A stretch of 64,000 bases of DNA from Candidatus Venteria ishoeyi (GTDB lineage: Bacteria; Pseudomonadota; Gammaproteobacteria; Beggiatoales; Beggiatoaceae), in contig NZ_JAUCGJ010000004.1 of assembly GCF_030378065.1 (NCBI RefSeq), positions 1 to 64,000 of the forward strand, read 5' to 3'. Below are positions 37,463-47,919 of this stretch, piece by piece. Each line of letters opens with the position of its first letter. Position 1 is the first letter of the stretch. Under the pieces are notes generated by a model. It was not told where the DNA came from. It ran no database searches and worked only from the letters and a program-made list of their open reading frames with translations. Made by a program: the position numbers and the translations under genes.

Positions 37463-37927
37463 TTATTTTTGTTCCAGTTCCAAACGATGACCTGCATGAC
37501 AAGCGACACAATTTTGCATTAATTCCGTCAGTTGTTTTAAAGCATAAGCGCCGTCACCCAATGACTCGGCATCCATTGCAAGCTGGTCGAATTTAGTATG
37601 CGTATCAAAGCCAAGCCGTTTAAATGCGATGGGCAGTTTTCCTATGAGTGAGCCGGGAACCTCGCCTTGTGCTGCTGCCCCCACTTTTTTTGCATATTCC
37701 ACAACCAGTTTCATGTCATTATCAGCAATACCTTGGGTTATTTTCTGGATACTCTCTAAAAATGCCCGCATTTCTGTAAGGACTAAATCCCTCTCCGCAG
37801 GCGTGAGATGTATTGCCATCCTGCCATCGGTACTTTCAGTAACGCTGCCTTGAATGATAAATTTATATGCACCACCCATAATAATTAAAAAGAGTAGCAG
37901 AAGCATTGCGAAACATTTTTTATTCAC
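37463..37927 (-). CDS. Cytochrome c'-like (class II) protein with C-terminal CXXCH
   Basis: The 154-residue protein has an N-terminal hydrophobic helix (MLLLLFLIIMGGAYKFI) that exports and probably anchors it. The remainder is helical, with a single heme-binding motif Cys140-Val-Ala-Cys143-His144 near the C-terminus. That placement and the four-helix pattern are those of cytochrome c' and related periplasmic proteins. It may bind NO or serve in electron transfer, but this is inferred from the fold only. It is the first gene of a likely six-gene minus-strand run down to 34101. Confidence 0.8.
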   Translation of the reverse strand: MNKKCFAMLLLLFLIIMGGAYKFIIQGSVTESTDGRMAIHLTPAERDLVLTEMRAFLESIQKITQGIADNDMKLVVEYAKKVGAAAQGEVPGSLIGKLPIAFKRLGFDTHTKFDQLAMDAESLGDGAYALKQLTELMQNCVACHAGHRLELEQK

Positions 37928-38007
37928 TTATTTATCCTATTGCACTATTTATGTTCATTCTTCATTTCCAGATTCTACCTGGGAATGTTTACCCTGGAGG
38001 CTCAGCC

Positions 38008-38171
38008 TAAGGAGTGAGAATTTTATAACTTCAGAAACCTGGCTGGTCTTTTTCTCCATTTTCTGCGTTGTGAAAACAGTTACATAGCTTGCTATGCGCC
38101 TGTTTTCACGCCTTGAAAATGAATAAAAATCCTGTGCCCAGTTCCTGCACTTATTTCATCCTCACTCCTAA
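38008..38171 (+). repeat. Dispersed palindromic repeat, copy 5' of the cytochrome gene
   Basis: This full-length copy runs from TAAGGAGTGAG to CTCACTCCTAA. It lies 80 bp upstream of the cytochrome c'-like gene, so it may overlap that promoter. Confidence 0.88.
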
Positions 38172-38249
38172 GCCGTATTTGCGAGATATGCATTTCCAAT
38201 CTGGACATTGGGAAAGAGGTAAATCAGAATTTGCTTAAGTCAAAACGTT

Positions 38250-38276
38250 CCGGTCGGGTTTACACAACCCGACCGG
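38250..38276. terminator. Strong GC-rich hairpin
   Basis: CCGGTCGGGTT and AACCCGACCGG form a perfect 11-bp stem around a 5-base loop. It lies between two dispersed repeats in a gene-free gap. No T run follows directly; a second hairpin starts three bases on. It may end transcription of the histidine kinase gene on the minus strand, or be an unrelated repeat unit. Confidence 0.5.
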
Positions 38277-38279
38277 CTT

Positions 38280-38302
38280 GAGACGTAGCAGCGCTACGTC
38301 TC
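38280..38302. repeat. 10-bp perfect hairpin GAGACGTAGC/GCTACGTCTC
   Basis: The stem GAGACGTAGC pairs with GCTACGTCTC around a 3-base loop, followed by TATATTTA. The unit resembles small REP-type palindromes found in many copies in large bacterial genomes. Only this copy is seen in the window. Confidence 0.55.
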
Positions 38303-38312
38303 TATATTTAGC

Positions 38313-38476
38313 TTAAGAGTGAGAATTTTATAACTTCAGCAACTTGGCTGGTCTTTTTCTCCATTTTCTACGTTATGAAAACAGTTACATAGCTTGCTAT
38401 GCGCCTGTTTTCACGCCTTGAAAATGAATAAAAATCCTGCGCCCAGTTTCTGTATTTATTTCATCCTCACTCCTTA
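38313..38476 (+). repeat. Dispersed palindromic repeat that supplies the histidine kinase stop codon
   Basis: This full-length copy has left end TTAAGAGTGAG (one G lost) and right end CTCACTCCTTA. The last three bases of the right terminus (38474-38476) are, on the minus strand, the TAA stop of the adjoining CHASE histidine kinase gene. Confidence 0.88.
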
Positions 38477-40309
38477 AGCATTATGCGCAGGTAATTTCAA
38501 AATATAAGTTGTACCCTTGCCAGATTCAACTTCAATATCAAATTTACCGCCCATCATTTGCCAGAAGTGAGAACTGATAGCCAATCCCAGACGTACTGAC
38601 TGTTCACTACCACTGGCATGGGGATCAGGGTGCGCCAGCGCTTTCAGCAGCCATTCACGGCGCTCAGAAGGCATACCGCCACTCATGTCTTTGACGGCAA
38701 AGCGAATCCATTCTTTGCCACCTTCAACCTCTCTGGCGACATGTAAGTTAATTTCACCATTTTCCGTGGCATCAGAAGCATTGTTTAACAGGTTAAACAG
38801 AATCTGGTGCAAACGGGTAATATCAGTTTGCATGGCACCAATATCTTCCGGACAGGTAACATTCAGGGCGTTGCCATTTTGTTTGGCTAATACCGTGGAG
38901 ATTTTTTCTACTTCTTCCACCAGATGTGAAATCTTACAGGTTTCAGAATGAATTTCCACGCGCTGACTTTTAATTTTGGATAAGTCCAAAATACCATCGC
39001 TGAGTGATAACAGGTATTTGGCGGAGATATTCACTTTTTCAACATCACCAATAATGGTGGGGTCGTCCATATCTTCGGCTTCTTCCTGCAATAATTCGCT
39101 GTAGCCGATAATTGCGTTCAGCGGGGTGCGCAACTGGTGGCTCATATTCGCCAGGAAGCGGGATTGTGCGATATTAGCTTCCTGTGCAGCTTCTGCCATC
39201 AGGTAAGCATGGCGTATGGCGTTGTAAAAATAAGCTGCCAGCAGGAAGGTTAATAACAGCCCCAGTATTAATACTACAGGTGCTTGCCAGGAGCTGGTGA
39301 TACCTTGTAGATAACCGGGTGCTGGCGTACAGGTAACGGATAACTTACGTCCTGCAATCTCAAATTCACGGGTGATTTTATATTTTGCGCTGTCTATATT
39401 CTGTGTCAACTCACTGTCATCCAGCATATCCAGAATTTCTTCATCTACCTGTCCCGGCAGGAAATGCAGGAAACGGGAGTCATCATCCATATCTTCTGAC
39501 ATATCAAACACGCGAATATCAATCGGGCGTGGTTCCAGAGTATCCATGGCATTATCCAGTACTTTACCAATCAGATACACGGTCATTGCAAAACCGGCAA
39601 AAGCCGTGCGACGTTGGGCAATGGTTTGAATTGGCATGTCGTTTTTATAAATGGGTATAAAGACCACCGAGCCATGTTGATTAGCCGTATCCGGCACCAG
39701 GGTGGCGTGGGAAATAGCCAGCGAGTTATTTTCATCCCGCGATTCATGCAATAACTGACGGCGCTTTTTATCCGCAGAAATATCAAAGCCCACGGAGGCT
39801 TCATTACCTTCAATCGGTTGCACGTAATACAGTGGCAGGTAACTGTCACGTTCTGTGGCATTTACAATTTTATTGTCGGCGTTGAGTTCGCTAATCCGGA
39901 AGTTGGGGTGTAATATCTGAGTTTTTTCAATAAACTGCGTACGTTCATTGTTACGAATATAAGGAATCCACTCAATTGCCTGAATTGAGGGGTCTTGCGT
40001 AATAAATGGCATCACATAACTTTGAAATAATTCCGGACCCATGTCAGTGCCCACGGAATTAAAAAAGGCTTTCAGGCTGGCAATCATTTCCATTTTATGC
40101 GCCAGCGTGCGTTGTATGGAAACTGCCCGGTCTTCTGCCGCCTTATTAAAGTTTTGCTTAATGCGGTCTTCTTCCCAGGCGTTCACAAAATAATATAAGC
40201 CAATAGAGACCAGAACACCGACTGTTAAACTCAAAATAATCGGCAGATAACGTTGTGTAAAGGGTTCTTGAGATTGCATGGATGCTTGGGTGGATGCTGT
40301 ATTGTCCAC
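38474..40309 (-). CDS. CHASE-domain sensor histidine kinase
   Basis: The 611-residue membrane kinase has a first membrane helix at ~22-42. A periplasmic CHASE domain (~85-300, with YVMPFITQDPSIQAIEWIPY and SVGFDIS) senses an extracellular ligand. A second helix lies at ~347-367, and the HisKA domain carries His391 (NMSHQLRTPLN). The ATPase domain retains an N-box (NLLNNASDA), but its G1 region is unusual (VKDMSGGMPSERREWL), which could weaken ATP binding. There is no receiver domain. The stop codon comes from the neighbouring dispersed repeat, so the C-terminus may have been trimmed. The cognate regulator is unknown. Confidence 0.87.
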   Translation of the reverse strand: MDNTASTQASMQSQEPFTQRYLPIILSLTVGVLVSIGLYYFVNAWEEDRIKQNFNKAAEDRAVSIQRTLAHKMEMIASLKAFFNSVGTDMGPELFQSYVMPFITQDPSIQAIEWIPYIRNNERTQFIEKTQILHPNFRISELNADNKIVNATERDSYLPLYYVQPIEGNEASVGFDISADKKRRQLLHESRDENNSLAISHATLVPDTANQHGSVVFIPIYKNDMPIQTIAQRRTAFAGFAMTVYLIGKVLDNAMDTLEPRPIDIRVFDMSEDMDDDSRFLHFLPGQVDEEILDMLDDSELTQNIDSAKYKITREFEIAGRKLSVTCTPAPGYLQGITSSWQAPVVLILGLLLTFLLAAYFYNAIRHAYLMAEAAQEANIAQSRFLANMSHQLRTPLNAIIGYSELLQEEAEDMDDPTIIGDVEKVNISAKYLLSLSDGILDLSKIKSQRVEIHSETCKISHLVEEVEKISTVLAKQNGNALNVTCPEDIGAMQTDITRLHQILFNLLNNASDATENGEINLHVAREVEGGKEWIRFAVKDMSGGMPSERREWLLKALAHPDPHASGSEQSVRLGLAISSHFWQMMGGKFDIEVESGKGTTYILKLPAHNA

Positions 40310-40539
40310 TGTGCTCCTCCTTCATGAAAAAATAAAAAATCAAAAAATCTATCTAATTTAAGAAAAGCTGGGGTGCCATTATAGCCATTAGCACTTGGCT
40401 TCAGGCACAAGTTATGCCAGAAAGCTTAATCTAAATTACGGTCTGCGCCAATAAAAATATTTCCAGAAATATTGATTCCAGATAAATCAATCCAACATCG
40501 GGAAGCAATAACTTAAACATAACATGAGAGAACTATCGC

Positions 40540-43122
40540 ATGAATATGGAAAAAATTACTGCAAAATTTCAACAGGCACTGGCAGAAGCGCAGAGTCTGG
40601 CTATCAGCCTGGATCATTCATTTATCGAGCCTATTCACCTGATGATTGCCCTGTTAGATCAGGAAGGCGGTATTACCCGTCAATTATTAGGCCGTGCTGG
40701 GGTCAATGTCAATGCCTTGCGCAATACATTAATGACACTTTTGCATAAATTGCCCAGCGTCACCGGAAGTCATCAGGGTGAAGTACATGTTTCCCGCGAG
40801 CTTGGCCGCTTATTAAACCTGACCGAAAAACAAGCACAAAAACATCAGGATCAATTTATCTCCAGTGAATGGTTTGTACTGGTGGTGCTGGAAGACAAGG
40901 GGGAAATCGGCAAATTACTGCTCCAGGCGGGTGCTAATAAAGCCCTACTGGAACAGGCTATTGAACAAGTTCGTGGTGGACAGTCTGTTGATGACCCCAA
41001 TGCCGAAGAACACCGTCAGGCACTGAGTAAATATACCATTAATTTAACTGAACGTGCAGAACAGGGTAAATTAGATCCCGTTATTGGTCGGGATGAAGAG
41101 ATTCGTCGTACCATTCAGGTTTTGCAGCGCCGCACCAAAAACAATCCGGTATTGATTGGAGAACCAGGCGTTGGTAAAACTGCAATTGCTGAAGGATTGG
41201 CACAGCGTATCATCAATGGTGAAGTACCGGAAGGCTTAAAAAATCGCCAGGTTTTATCATTGGATATGGGCGCATTAATTGCAGGTGCCAAGTTTCGAGG
41301 TGAATTTGAAGAGCGTTTGAAAGCGGTGTTAAAAGATCTTGCTAAACAGGAAGGCCAGGTTATTTTATTTATTGATGAATTGCACACCATGGTCGGCGCA
41401 GGTAAAGCCGATGGCGCAATGGATGCCGGTAATATGCTCAAACCCGCCCTGGCACGGGGGGAGTTGCACTGCGTTGGTGCCACCACGCTGGATGAGTACC
41501 GTAAATTTATTGAAAAAGATGCCGCTTTAGAACGCCGTTTCCAAAAGGTGCTGGTGGACGAGCCGAATGTAGAAGATACCGTCGCTATTTTGCGTGGCCT
41601 CAAAGAGCGTTATGAAGTCCATCATGGGGTGGATATTACCGACCCGGCAATTGTCGCCGCAGCCAGCTTGTCACATCGTTATATCACCGACCGCCAACTG
41701 CCGGATAAAGCCATTGATTTAATTGATGAAGCTGCCAGCCGTATTCGCATGGAAATTGATTCCAAGCCTGAGCGCATGGATCGCTTGGATCGGCGCTTGG
41801 TGCAATTAAAAATTGAACGCGAGGCAATGAAAAAAGAAACCGATGAGGCTTCTTTGAAACGTCTGGAAAAATTAAATACCGACATAACCGGATTGGAAAA
41901 GGAATATGCGGATTTAGAGGAAATCTGGAAGGCAGAAAAAGCAGCAGTGCAAGGTGCACAGCACATCAAAGAAGACCTGGAACGCGCCCGTATTGAAATG
42001 GAAGCCGCGCAGCGTACTGGTGATTTGCAGCAAATGGCAAAAATCCAGTATGAGCGCATCCCGGCGCTGGAAAAACAACTTGCCGCAGCAGACCAGGCCG
42101 AAACCTATACCATGGAATTGTTACGCAATGCGGTGACAGAAGAAGAAGTGGCAGAAGTGGTTTCACGCTGGACGGGCATTCCCATCACTAAAATGCTGGA
42201 AGGTGAACGCGATAAATTATTACGCATGGAACAGGCAATACATCAGCAGGTGGTGGGGCAGGACGAAGCCGTCAAGGTGGTTGCCGATGCCATTCGCCGC
42301 TCACGCGCGGGTTTATCCGATCCTGCAAGACCCAATGGCTCGTTTATGTTTCTTGGCCCTACAGGCGTGGGGAAAACTGAACTGACCAAAGCCCTGGCAA
42401 ATTTTTTGTTTGACACGGTTGATGCCATCGTGCGGGTAGATATGTCAGAATTTATGGAAAAACATTCCGTGGCCCGTTTAATTGGCGCACCGCCGGGGTA
42501 TGTGGGCTATGAAGAAGGTGGTTATCTCACTGAAGCCGTGCGCCGCAAACCCTATTCCGTCATACTGCTGGATGAAATTGAAAAAGCCCACCCGGAAGTA
42601 TTTAACGTACTGCTGCAAGTATTGGATGATGGTCGGCTGACAGATGGTCAGGGACGCACAGTGGATTTTCGTAACACGGTGATTGTCATGACCTCTAATC
42701 TGGGATCACAAATCATTCAGAACATGGCGGGTGAGGAACAATATGGCGAAATGAAAGCTGCGCTGATGGATATTATCACCCAGCACTTCCGTCCCGAATT
42801 TATTAACCGTGTGGATGATGTGGTGGTATTTCATCCCTTACAGGAAAATCAGATTCGGGAAATTGCCAAGTTACAGGTGCAGCGTTTACAGCAGCGTCTG
42901 GCTGAGCAACAGATGGGGCTGGAAATCAGTGATGAGGTTTTAAGTCATGTCAGCCGCACCGGTTTTGACCCGGTCTATGGTGCCAGACCCTTAAAACGGG
43001 CAATTCAGCAAATGCTGGAAAACCCGTTGGCACAAGCTCTGTTAAGTGGGCAATTTGTACCGGGACAAACTATTAAGGTGGACTGGCAAAATGAAAGCAT
43101 TCGCTTCGGGAATGGCATGTAG
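40540..43122 (+). CDS. clpB: ATP-dependent disaggregase ClpB
   Basis: This hexameric AAA+ chaperone rescues aggregated proteins with DnaK. The 860 residues show the N-domain repeats, the first ATPase with Walker A Lys213 (GEPGVGKT) and Walker [11 protein letters not shown], and the coiled-coil middle domain (~410-520). The second ATPase has Lys612 (GPTGVGKT) and sensor motifs. The axial loop [11 protein letters not shown] and GYVGYEEGG are intact. A second ATG two codons in (40546) is an alternative start. The 230-bp upstream region shows no convincing heat-shock sigma-32 promoter to my eye. Confidence 0.97.
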   Translation: MNMEKITAKFQQALAEAQSLAISLDHSFIEPIHLMIALLDQEGGITRQLLGRAGVNVNALRNTLMTLLHKLPSVTGSHQGEVHVSRELGRLLNLTEKQAQKHQDQFISSEWFVLVVLEDKGEIGKLLLQAGANKALLEQAIEQVRGGQSVDDPNAEEHRQALSKYTINLTERAEQGKLDPVIGRDEEIRRTIQVLQRRTKNNPVLIGEPGVGKTAIAEGLAQRIINGEVPEGLKNRQVLSLDMGALIAGAKFRGEFEERLKAVLKDLAKQEGQVILFIDELHTMVGAGKADGAMDAGNMLKPALARGELHCVGATTLDEYRKFIEKDAALERRFQKVLVDEPNVEDTVAILRGLKERYEVHHGVDITDPAIVAAASLSHRYITDRQLPDKAIDLIDEAASRIRMEIDSKPERMDRLDRRLVQLKIEREAMKKETDEASLKRLEKLNTDITGLEKEYADLEEIWKAEKAAVQGAQHIKEDLERARIEMEAAQRTGDLQQMAKIQYERIPALEKQLAAADQAETYTMELLRNAVTEEEVAEVVSRWTGIPITKMLEGERDKLLRMEQAIHQQVVGQDEAVKVVADAIRRSRAGLSDPARPNGSFMFLGPTGVGKTELTKALANFLFDTVDAIVRVDMSEFMEKHSVARLIGAPPGYVGYEEGGYLTEAVRRKPYSVILLDEIEKAHPEVFNVLLQVLDDGRLTDGQGRTVDFRNTVIVMTSNLGSQIIQNMAGEEQYGEMKAALMDIITQHFRPEFINRVDDVVVFHPLQENQIREIAKLQVQRLQQRLAEQQMGLEISDEVLSHVSRTGFDPVYGARPLKRAIQQMLENPLAQALLSGQFVPGQTIKVDWQNESIRFGNGM

Positions 43123-43235
43123 TAAATTTCCTGGAGTGCTCAAAAATATATTTTTATCTCCCGCTAAGGCGCTAAGGCGCAGAGGATGCTATCATGACCG
43201 CCTCGGTAATAATATCTGCCTGCACACGTTAATTT

Positions 43236-44741
43236 ATGGACACAGAACACGGCATTGCGCTGACTTCCCACCGGATTACGGTTTTATTGATCGATGATCA
43301 ACAGATCATCGGCGAAGCCGTGCAGCGCATGGTGCATGAAGAACCGGATATTGATTTTCATTATTGTCAGGATCCCACCCGCGCCATTGGGCTTGCCAAT
43401 AAAATCCAACCGACTGTTATTTTGCAGGATTTGGTGATGCCTGAAGTACAGGGTTTGACATTAGTGCGTTATTTTCGCGCCAATCCGGCAACCCGTGATG
43501 TGCCACTGATTGTTTTATCCAGCAAGGAAGAAGGTGATGTCAAGGCTAAGGCTTTCAGTGTCGGCGCTAACGATTACATGGTCAAGCTGCCTGATCCGCT
43601 GGAGGTGATTGCGCGTATTCGCCATCATTCCCGGGGTTATATTAACCTGCTGGAAAGAAATGAAGCCATGAAGGAACTGGAAAAAGCCAATGGCTTTATT
43701 CGCCAGACTTTCGGACGTTATTTGTCTGAAGATGTGGTGGATACATTACTGGAATCCCCTGATGGTCTGGAACTGGGCGGAGAAAAGCGTGTTGCCACGA
43801 TCATGATGACGGATTTACGGGGGTTTACCGCCATCAGTGAACGCCTGCCACCGGAAACGGTGGTTGCCATGATCAATATTTATCTGGAGCGCATGACAGA
43901 TATTATTTTCAAGTATCAAGGCACCATTGATGAGTTTATCGGCGATGCAATTCTGGCGATTTTTGGCGCGCCGGTACAACGTGATAATGATGCCCAGCGC
44001 GCTGTGGCTTGCGCACTGGAAATGCAGCAGGCAATGACGGAAGTCAATCAGATGAATCGTGATGCGAATTACCCAGAAGTCGATATGGGCATAGGCATTA
44101 ATACCGGCGCGTTGGTGGTAGGCAATATTGGCTCTAGCAAACGCGCTAAATATGGCGTGGTGGGGCAGCATGTCAACCTGACTTCACGCATAGAATCTTA
44201 TAGTATTGGTGGACAGATTCTGGTTTCTGAGCATACCCTGAAAGCTTGTGGCGATATATTACGCATTGATGAGCAGATGGAAGTGATGCCCAAGGGCGTT
44301 AAAAAACCCATGACCATCAGTGAAATTGGTGGTATTGGTGGAGACTTTAATATTTATTTACCTGAAAAGATAAGCCAGCCATTATCAATACTGGCTACAC
44401 CTTTGGCGATTCAATTTACGGTGTTGGCGGAAAAAGATGTAGGGCAGGTTTTATGGCCTGGTAAAATTCTGCGCTTACTGGAAAATAGCGCCGATGTGGA
44501 AACCCAAACCCCTATTGATAAACTGAGTAATCTAAAAATCAGCCTGCTTAATGCGCAAGAGGCTGTGTTGTATCAGGAACTCTATGCTAAAGTAACGGCT
44601 ATATTGCCAGCAACTGCACCAGTGGCAGAATCGGCAACAAAACAACAAGACGACACACAACAGTATTTATTCAGAATTGTCTTTACCTCATTACCACCAG
44701 AAGCCCAAGCATTTTTGAAAACATTAAATTTAAAAGTCTAA
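43236..44741 (+). CDS. Response regulator with class III nucleotide cyclase domain
   Basis: The 501-residue soluble protein has a receiver at ~13-130, with phospho-acceptor Asp65 (ILQDLVMPEV) and switch Lys117. A helical linker leads to a class III cyclase catalytic domain (~185-345) with both metal aspartates: Asp193 (MMTDLRGFTAISE) and Asp237 (IDEFIGDAILAIFG). The base-recognition position before Phe-Ile-Gly-Asp is Glu233 rather than Lys. The partner position (KYGVVGQHVNLTSR) is Gly. A C-terminal ~130-residue domain is unassigned. It probably makes cAMP or cGMP in response to phosphorylation. The chemotaxis receptor follows after 33 bp. Confidence 0.9.
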   Translation: MDTEHGIALTSHRITVLLIDDQQIIGEAVQRMVHEEPDIDFHYCQDPTRAIGLANKIQPTVILQDLVMPEVQGLTLVRYFRANPATRDVPLIVLSSKEEGDVKAKAFSVGANDYMVKLPDPLEVIARIRHHSRGYINLLERNEAMKELEKANGFIRQTFGRYLSEDVVDTLLESPDGLELGGEKRVATIMMTDLRGFTAISERLPPETVVAMINIYLERMTDIIFKYQGTIDEFIGDAILAIFGAPVQRDNDAQRAVACALEMQQAMTEVNQMNRDANYPEVDMGIGINTGALVVGNIGSSKRAKYGVVGQHVNLTSRIESYSIGGQILVSEHTLKACGDILRIDEQMEVMPKGVKKPMTISEIGGIGGDFNIYLPEKISQPLSILATPLAIQFTVLAEKDVGQVLWPGKILRLLENSADVETQTPIDKLSNLKISLLNAQEAVLYQELYAKVTAILPATAPVAESATKQQDDTQQYLFRIVFTSLPPEAQAFLKTLNLKV

Positions 44742-44774
44742 TGCTTGACTCAAGTTCCCCAAGGTATTTACGAC

Positions 44775-46787
44775 ATGGCAGTTTTTTCTCTACCTAATTT
44801 CACGATTCGTCAAAAACTCTGGCTGGGTTTTTCCAGTTTCCTGTTTATCCTGTTAATAGCGGTACTTATTGCTATCATCATGATATCCAATTTCAAGCAA
44901 CAGTTTTCGGAAGTGGTTGATAACGATTTGCCTATGGTGCAAAACACCATGTTGCTGGCAAATAAGATGGAACAAAGCCTGAGTTTGCTGGAAATGTTCC
45001 TGCTCAGCCGGGATGTGACTTTTAAACAAAAATATTTTGATAGTAAAAAAGAACTGGATACCTTATTGCTGGAATTAGAGCAACATCCACAGACCCATAT
45101 CAATCCTGAAATTCGTCGTTTGAGCAAAGCCATCAGCAAACAATCGGAGCTTTTTTATAACAAAGGTCAAGATATTATTGCCCTGACTGAAGATGACCAG
45201 AAAAACTATCCGGCACTCGATTATTCACAAGTGCATTTAAACCCTGGCAGTTTGGAATTACTGCAATCTATCAGTAATTTACTGCAAGAAGATATGGATA
45301 ATATGGGGACAGTGAAAATACTTTATCAGATGCGTCATACCTGGTCACAGATTGTTAATGAATTACGTGGTTTTTTAGCCCATCGCGGCGTTGCAACGTT
45401 TAGCAATATTGATGCATATTATAGGGTGTTTCTGACTTACGAAGCAAAGCTGATTGCGGCTTTAGGTGATGATATAAATTTTGTACAGGGAGAGGAACTT
45501 AAACAGATTCAAAAAACCAGAATACAGTATATGGAAAATCTGCAACAAGTTCGTGAGCTGCACAGTAGCCCGCAGTGGCGGCAGGATGCCTACTTACTGC
45601 ACACGCAGGTTGCCCCCTTATTGGAAAATATTCGTTACACTATTAACCAATTGGGCAAATATGAACAACAAAAAATGAAAAATAACAATCAGGATTTGCT
45701 CACCTGGCTTAATACCTTAACTTCCTTAAGTATACTGGCAATTCTGGCAATGCTACTGCTTTCCGCCTTAGGCTCAAGACGTTTGGTCAAAAGTATTACC
45801 ACGCCTTTATTTCGTGCGGTGCGGGTGGCCGAGCAAGTTTCCGAAGGGGATTTACGCATACACCTAAAAGCCAATGAAGTTCAGAAAGATGAAACCGGGC
45901 GTATGTTGCAAGCCATGCAGATTATGGTACAACACCTCTCTGAATTAGTTGCGCATTTACAAGCCTCCGGTGCCCAGTTGAGCGCGGCAACCGGACAGAT
46001 TGCAGTGACAGCCCGTGAGCAGGAAGCTACCGTTACCGAGCAAGCGGCAACAGCCAATGAAATCATGTCCACAGCCACCATGATTTCAAAATCAACCCGC
46101 GATCTGGCTTATACCATGAATGAAGTGACGGAACTGGCGCAAAATACTTCAGAATCTGCTGAAGCCGGACATGCCGACTTATTGCGTATGGAGCAATCCA
46201 TGCACAAGATGCTGGATGCCACCGATATTATTAATGCCAAGCTGGAACTGGTACAGGAAAAAGCCGATAACATCGGCACGGTTGTGACAACAATTACCAA
46301 AATTGCCGATCAAACCAACCTGCTATCCTTAAATGCAGCGATTGAAGCGGAAAAAGCCGGAGATTATGGCTTGGGGTTCAGTGTCGTGGCGGCTGAAATC
46401 CGTCGTCTTGCCGATCAAACAGCCGAAGCCACCTGGGATATTGAACAGATTGTCAAAGAAATGCAAAGCGCGGTATCTGGCGGCGTACAAGGCATGGCGC
46501 AATTTAGCAGCCAGATTCGTCATGAAGTCAAAGGCATCGATCAGGTCAGCCAGCAATTAGCCGATATTATTGAGCGTATGAAAAGCCTGCTGCCTCACTT
46601 TCAAACCGTACGCGAAGGGATGCAGGGACAAACCCTCAGTGCCGATGAAATCAGTGACGCTATCAGTGAATTAAACGACTCTGTACGCCAGACCGCAGAC
46701 TCCCTGTCGCACTCGAATCAAGCACTGCAACAACTGGATCAAACCGCACACGATTTGCATGAAGGTATTTCTATTTTCAAACTATAG
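44775..46787 (+). CDS. Methyl-accepting chemotaxis protein
   Basis: The ATG at 44775 has AAGG nine bases upstream; an earlier TTG lacks this. The 670 residues carry a first membrane helix (~17-39), a long periplasmic helical sensor region and a second helix near 320-340 ([15 protein letters not shown]). A HAMP linker ([19 protein letters not shown]) and the signalling domain follow. The hairpin tip is recognisable in [20 protein letters not shown] and [15 protein letters not shown]. It would control CheA. No che genes are present locally, but its position right after the receiver-cyclase suggests a shared pathway linking second messenger and motility or development. Confidence 0.92.
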   Translation: MAVFSLPNFTIRQKLWLGFSSFLFILLIAVLIAIIMISNFKQQFSEVVDNDLPMVQNTMLLANKMEQSLSLLEMFLLSRDVTFKQKYFDSKKELDTLLLELEQHPQTHINPEIRRLSKAISKQSELFYNKGQDIIALTEDDQKNYPALDYSQVHLNPGSLELLQSISNLLQEDMDNMGTVKILYQMRHTWSQIVNELRGFLAHRGVATFSNIDAYYRVFLTYEAKLIAALGDDINFVQGEELKQIQKTRIQYMENLQQVRELHSSPQWRQDAYLLHTQVAPLLENIRYTINQLGKYEQQKMKNNNQDLLTWLNTLTSLSILAILAMLLLSALGSRRLVKSITTPLFRAVRVAEQVSEGDLRIHLKANEVQKDETGRMLQAMQIMVQHLSELVAHLQASGAQLSAATGQIAVTAREQEATVTEQAATANEIMSTATMISKSTRDLAYTMNEVTELAQNTSESAEAGHADLLRMEQSMHKMLDATDIINAKLELVQEKADNIGTVVTTITKIADQTNLLSLNAAIEAEKAGDYGLGFSVVAAEIRRLADQTAEATWDIEQIVKEMQSAVSGGVQGMAQFSSQIRHEVKGIDQVSQQLADIIERMKSLLPHFQTVREGMQGQTLSADEISDAISELNDSVRQTADSLSHSNQALQQLDQTAHDLHEGISIFKL

Positions 46788-46936
46788 TTGAAATAAATTT
46801 TTTCCTTAATCTTAGTTGTTTAATACTTGCATAGATAAAGCGAAATTGTTATTAATAATGAATATTATGCAAAGGTAGCCTACTTATTCTCTTAGACATA
46901 AAAAACTACCATTGTGTTACATGAAATAATTATTTT

Positions 46937-47095
46937 AGGTAACTCGCAAGAAGTAACACCCCCGTAGCGCGCAGGATTTTTATCCGTTTTCAAGGCGTGA
47001 AAACCGGCGCATAGTGAGCTATGTAACGGTTTTTATAACGCGGAAAACGGGTAAAAAGACCAGCAAAATGGGGGGGTATTCGCTGTGAGTTACCT
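46937..47095 (-). repeat. Divergent subfamily member of the dispersed repeat
   Basis: The core matches the reverse orientation (GCGCAGGATTTTTATCCG, CAAGGCGTGAAAAC, GCATAG, GCTATGTAAC). The termini differ: outer arms AGGTAACTCGC and GTGAGTTACCT, plus inner runs CACCCCC and GGGGGGG. The arms still pair, so compensatory change has kept the palindrome. It fills most of the gap before the methyltransferase gene. Confidence 0.75.
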
Positions 47096-47118
47096 TACAC
47101 CAAATCTAAGGAATATGA

Positions 47119-47919
47119 ATGCCAAGCAATAATATTCTCGATGCCTATATTACAAACTTACCTACACCACAAAATGCGCTAAATTTATTTCAGGGTGAAT
47201 GGCGTTCCAAGCTTCCAGAGGCTTACGCGCCACTAAAAACGACCGGTCAGGCGGGTTTATTTGAAGATGATCGCATTGCCTGGATGTTACAACAAATAGG
47301 TGACATCAGCGGTCAGGATATATTGGAACTGGGGCCTTTGGAAGCCGGACACAGTTATATGCTGGAACAGGCAGGCGCAGCCTCTGTTACTTCGATTGAA
47401 GCCAATACCCGGGCTTATCTTAAATGTTTAGTCATGAAAGAAGTGCTGGAGTTACAGCGGGTATGTTTTTTATTAGGCGATTTTGTCACCTGGTTGCGCC
47501 GTGAACAAGTGCCACACTTTGATTTAAGTATTGCCAGTGGCGTGTTATATCACATGAAAAACCCAGTGGAATTGCTGGAACTACTGGCTAAAACCAGTGA
47601 CCGATTATTTATCTGGACGCATTATTACGATAAAGAAATACTGGCTAACAATCCCAATATTCCGGCTGACAAATTTGCCCAGGGGCAAGAAACAAGCTGG
47701 GCAGGTTTTCAACACACGCTTTATCCACAGGATTATCAGGCCGCATTAAACTGGAATGGTTTTTGTGGCGGGCCGGAAACCAGCAGTTGCTGGCTGCCAC
47801 GGCAAACAATTTTGGATGCACTGGTATTTTTTGGATTTAAAAATATCCAGATTTATGGTGAAGCAACGGCAGAACATCCTAATGGCCCTTGTTTTAGTTT
47901 ATTAGCAAGTAAAGAGTAA
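47119..47919 (+). CDS. Class I SAM-dependent methyltransferase
   Basis: The 266-residue protein has a Rossmann-type SAM site: ILELGPLEAGHSYMLEQAGA (motif I), TSIEANTRAYLKC (acidic end of strand 2), and FDLSIASGVLYHMKNPVELL (motif IV and helix). The C-terminal half is probably substrate-specific (DKEILANNPNIP, ETSSCWLPRQTILDALV). Such enzymes often occur with glycan or polysaccharide genes. The substrate cannot be told. The start follows AAGGAAT closely. Just behind the stop there is a broken frame that may once have belonged to the same protein. Confidence 0.85.
   Translation: MPSNNILDAYITNLPTPQNALNLFQGEWRSKLPEAYAPLKTTGQAGLFEDDRIAWMLQQIGDISGQDILELGPLEAGHSYMLEQAGAASVTSIEANTRAYLKCLVMKEVLELQRVCFLLGDFVTWLRREQVPHFDLSIASGVLYHMKNPVELLELLAKTSDRLFIWTHYYDKEILANNPNIPADKFAQGQETSWAGFQHTLYPQDYQAALNWNGFCGGPETSSCWLPRQTILDALVFFGFKNIQIYGEATAEHPNGPCFSLLASKE

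Noticed and set aside
40310-40539. Heat-shock (sigma-32) promoter upstream of clpB
   Set aside because: I could not find a CTTGAA plus CCCATnT pair at the right spacing.
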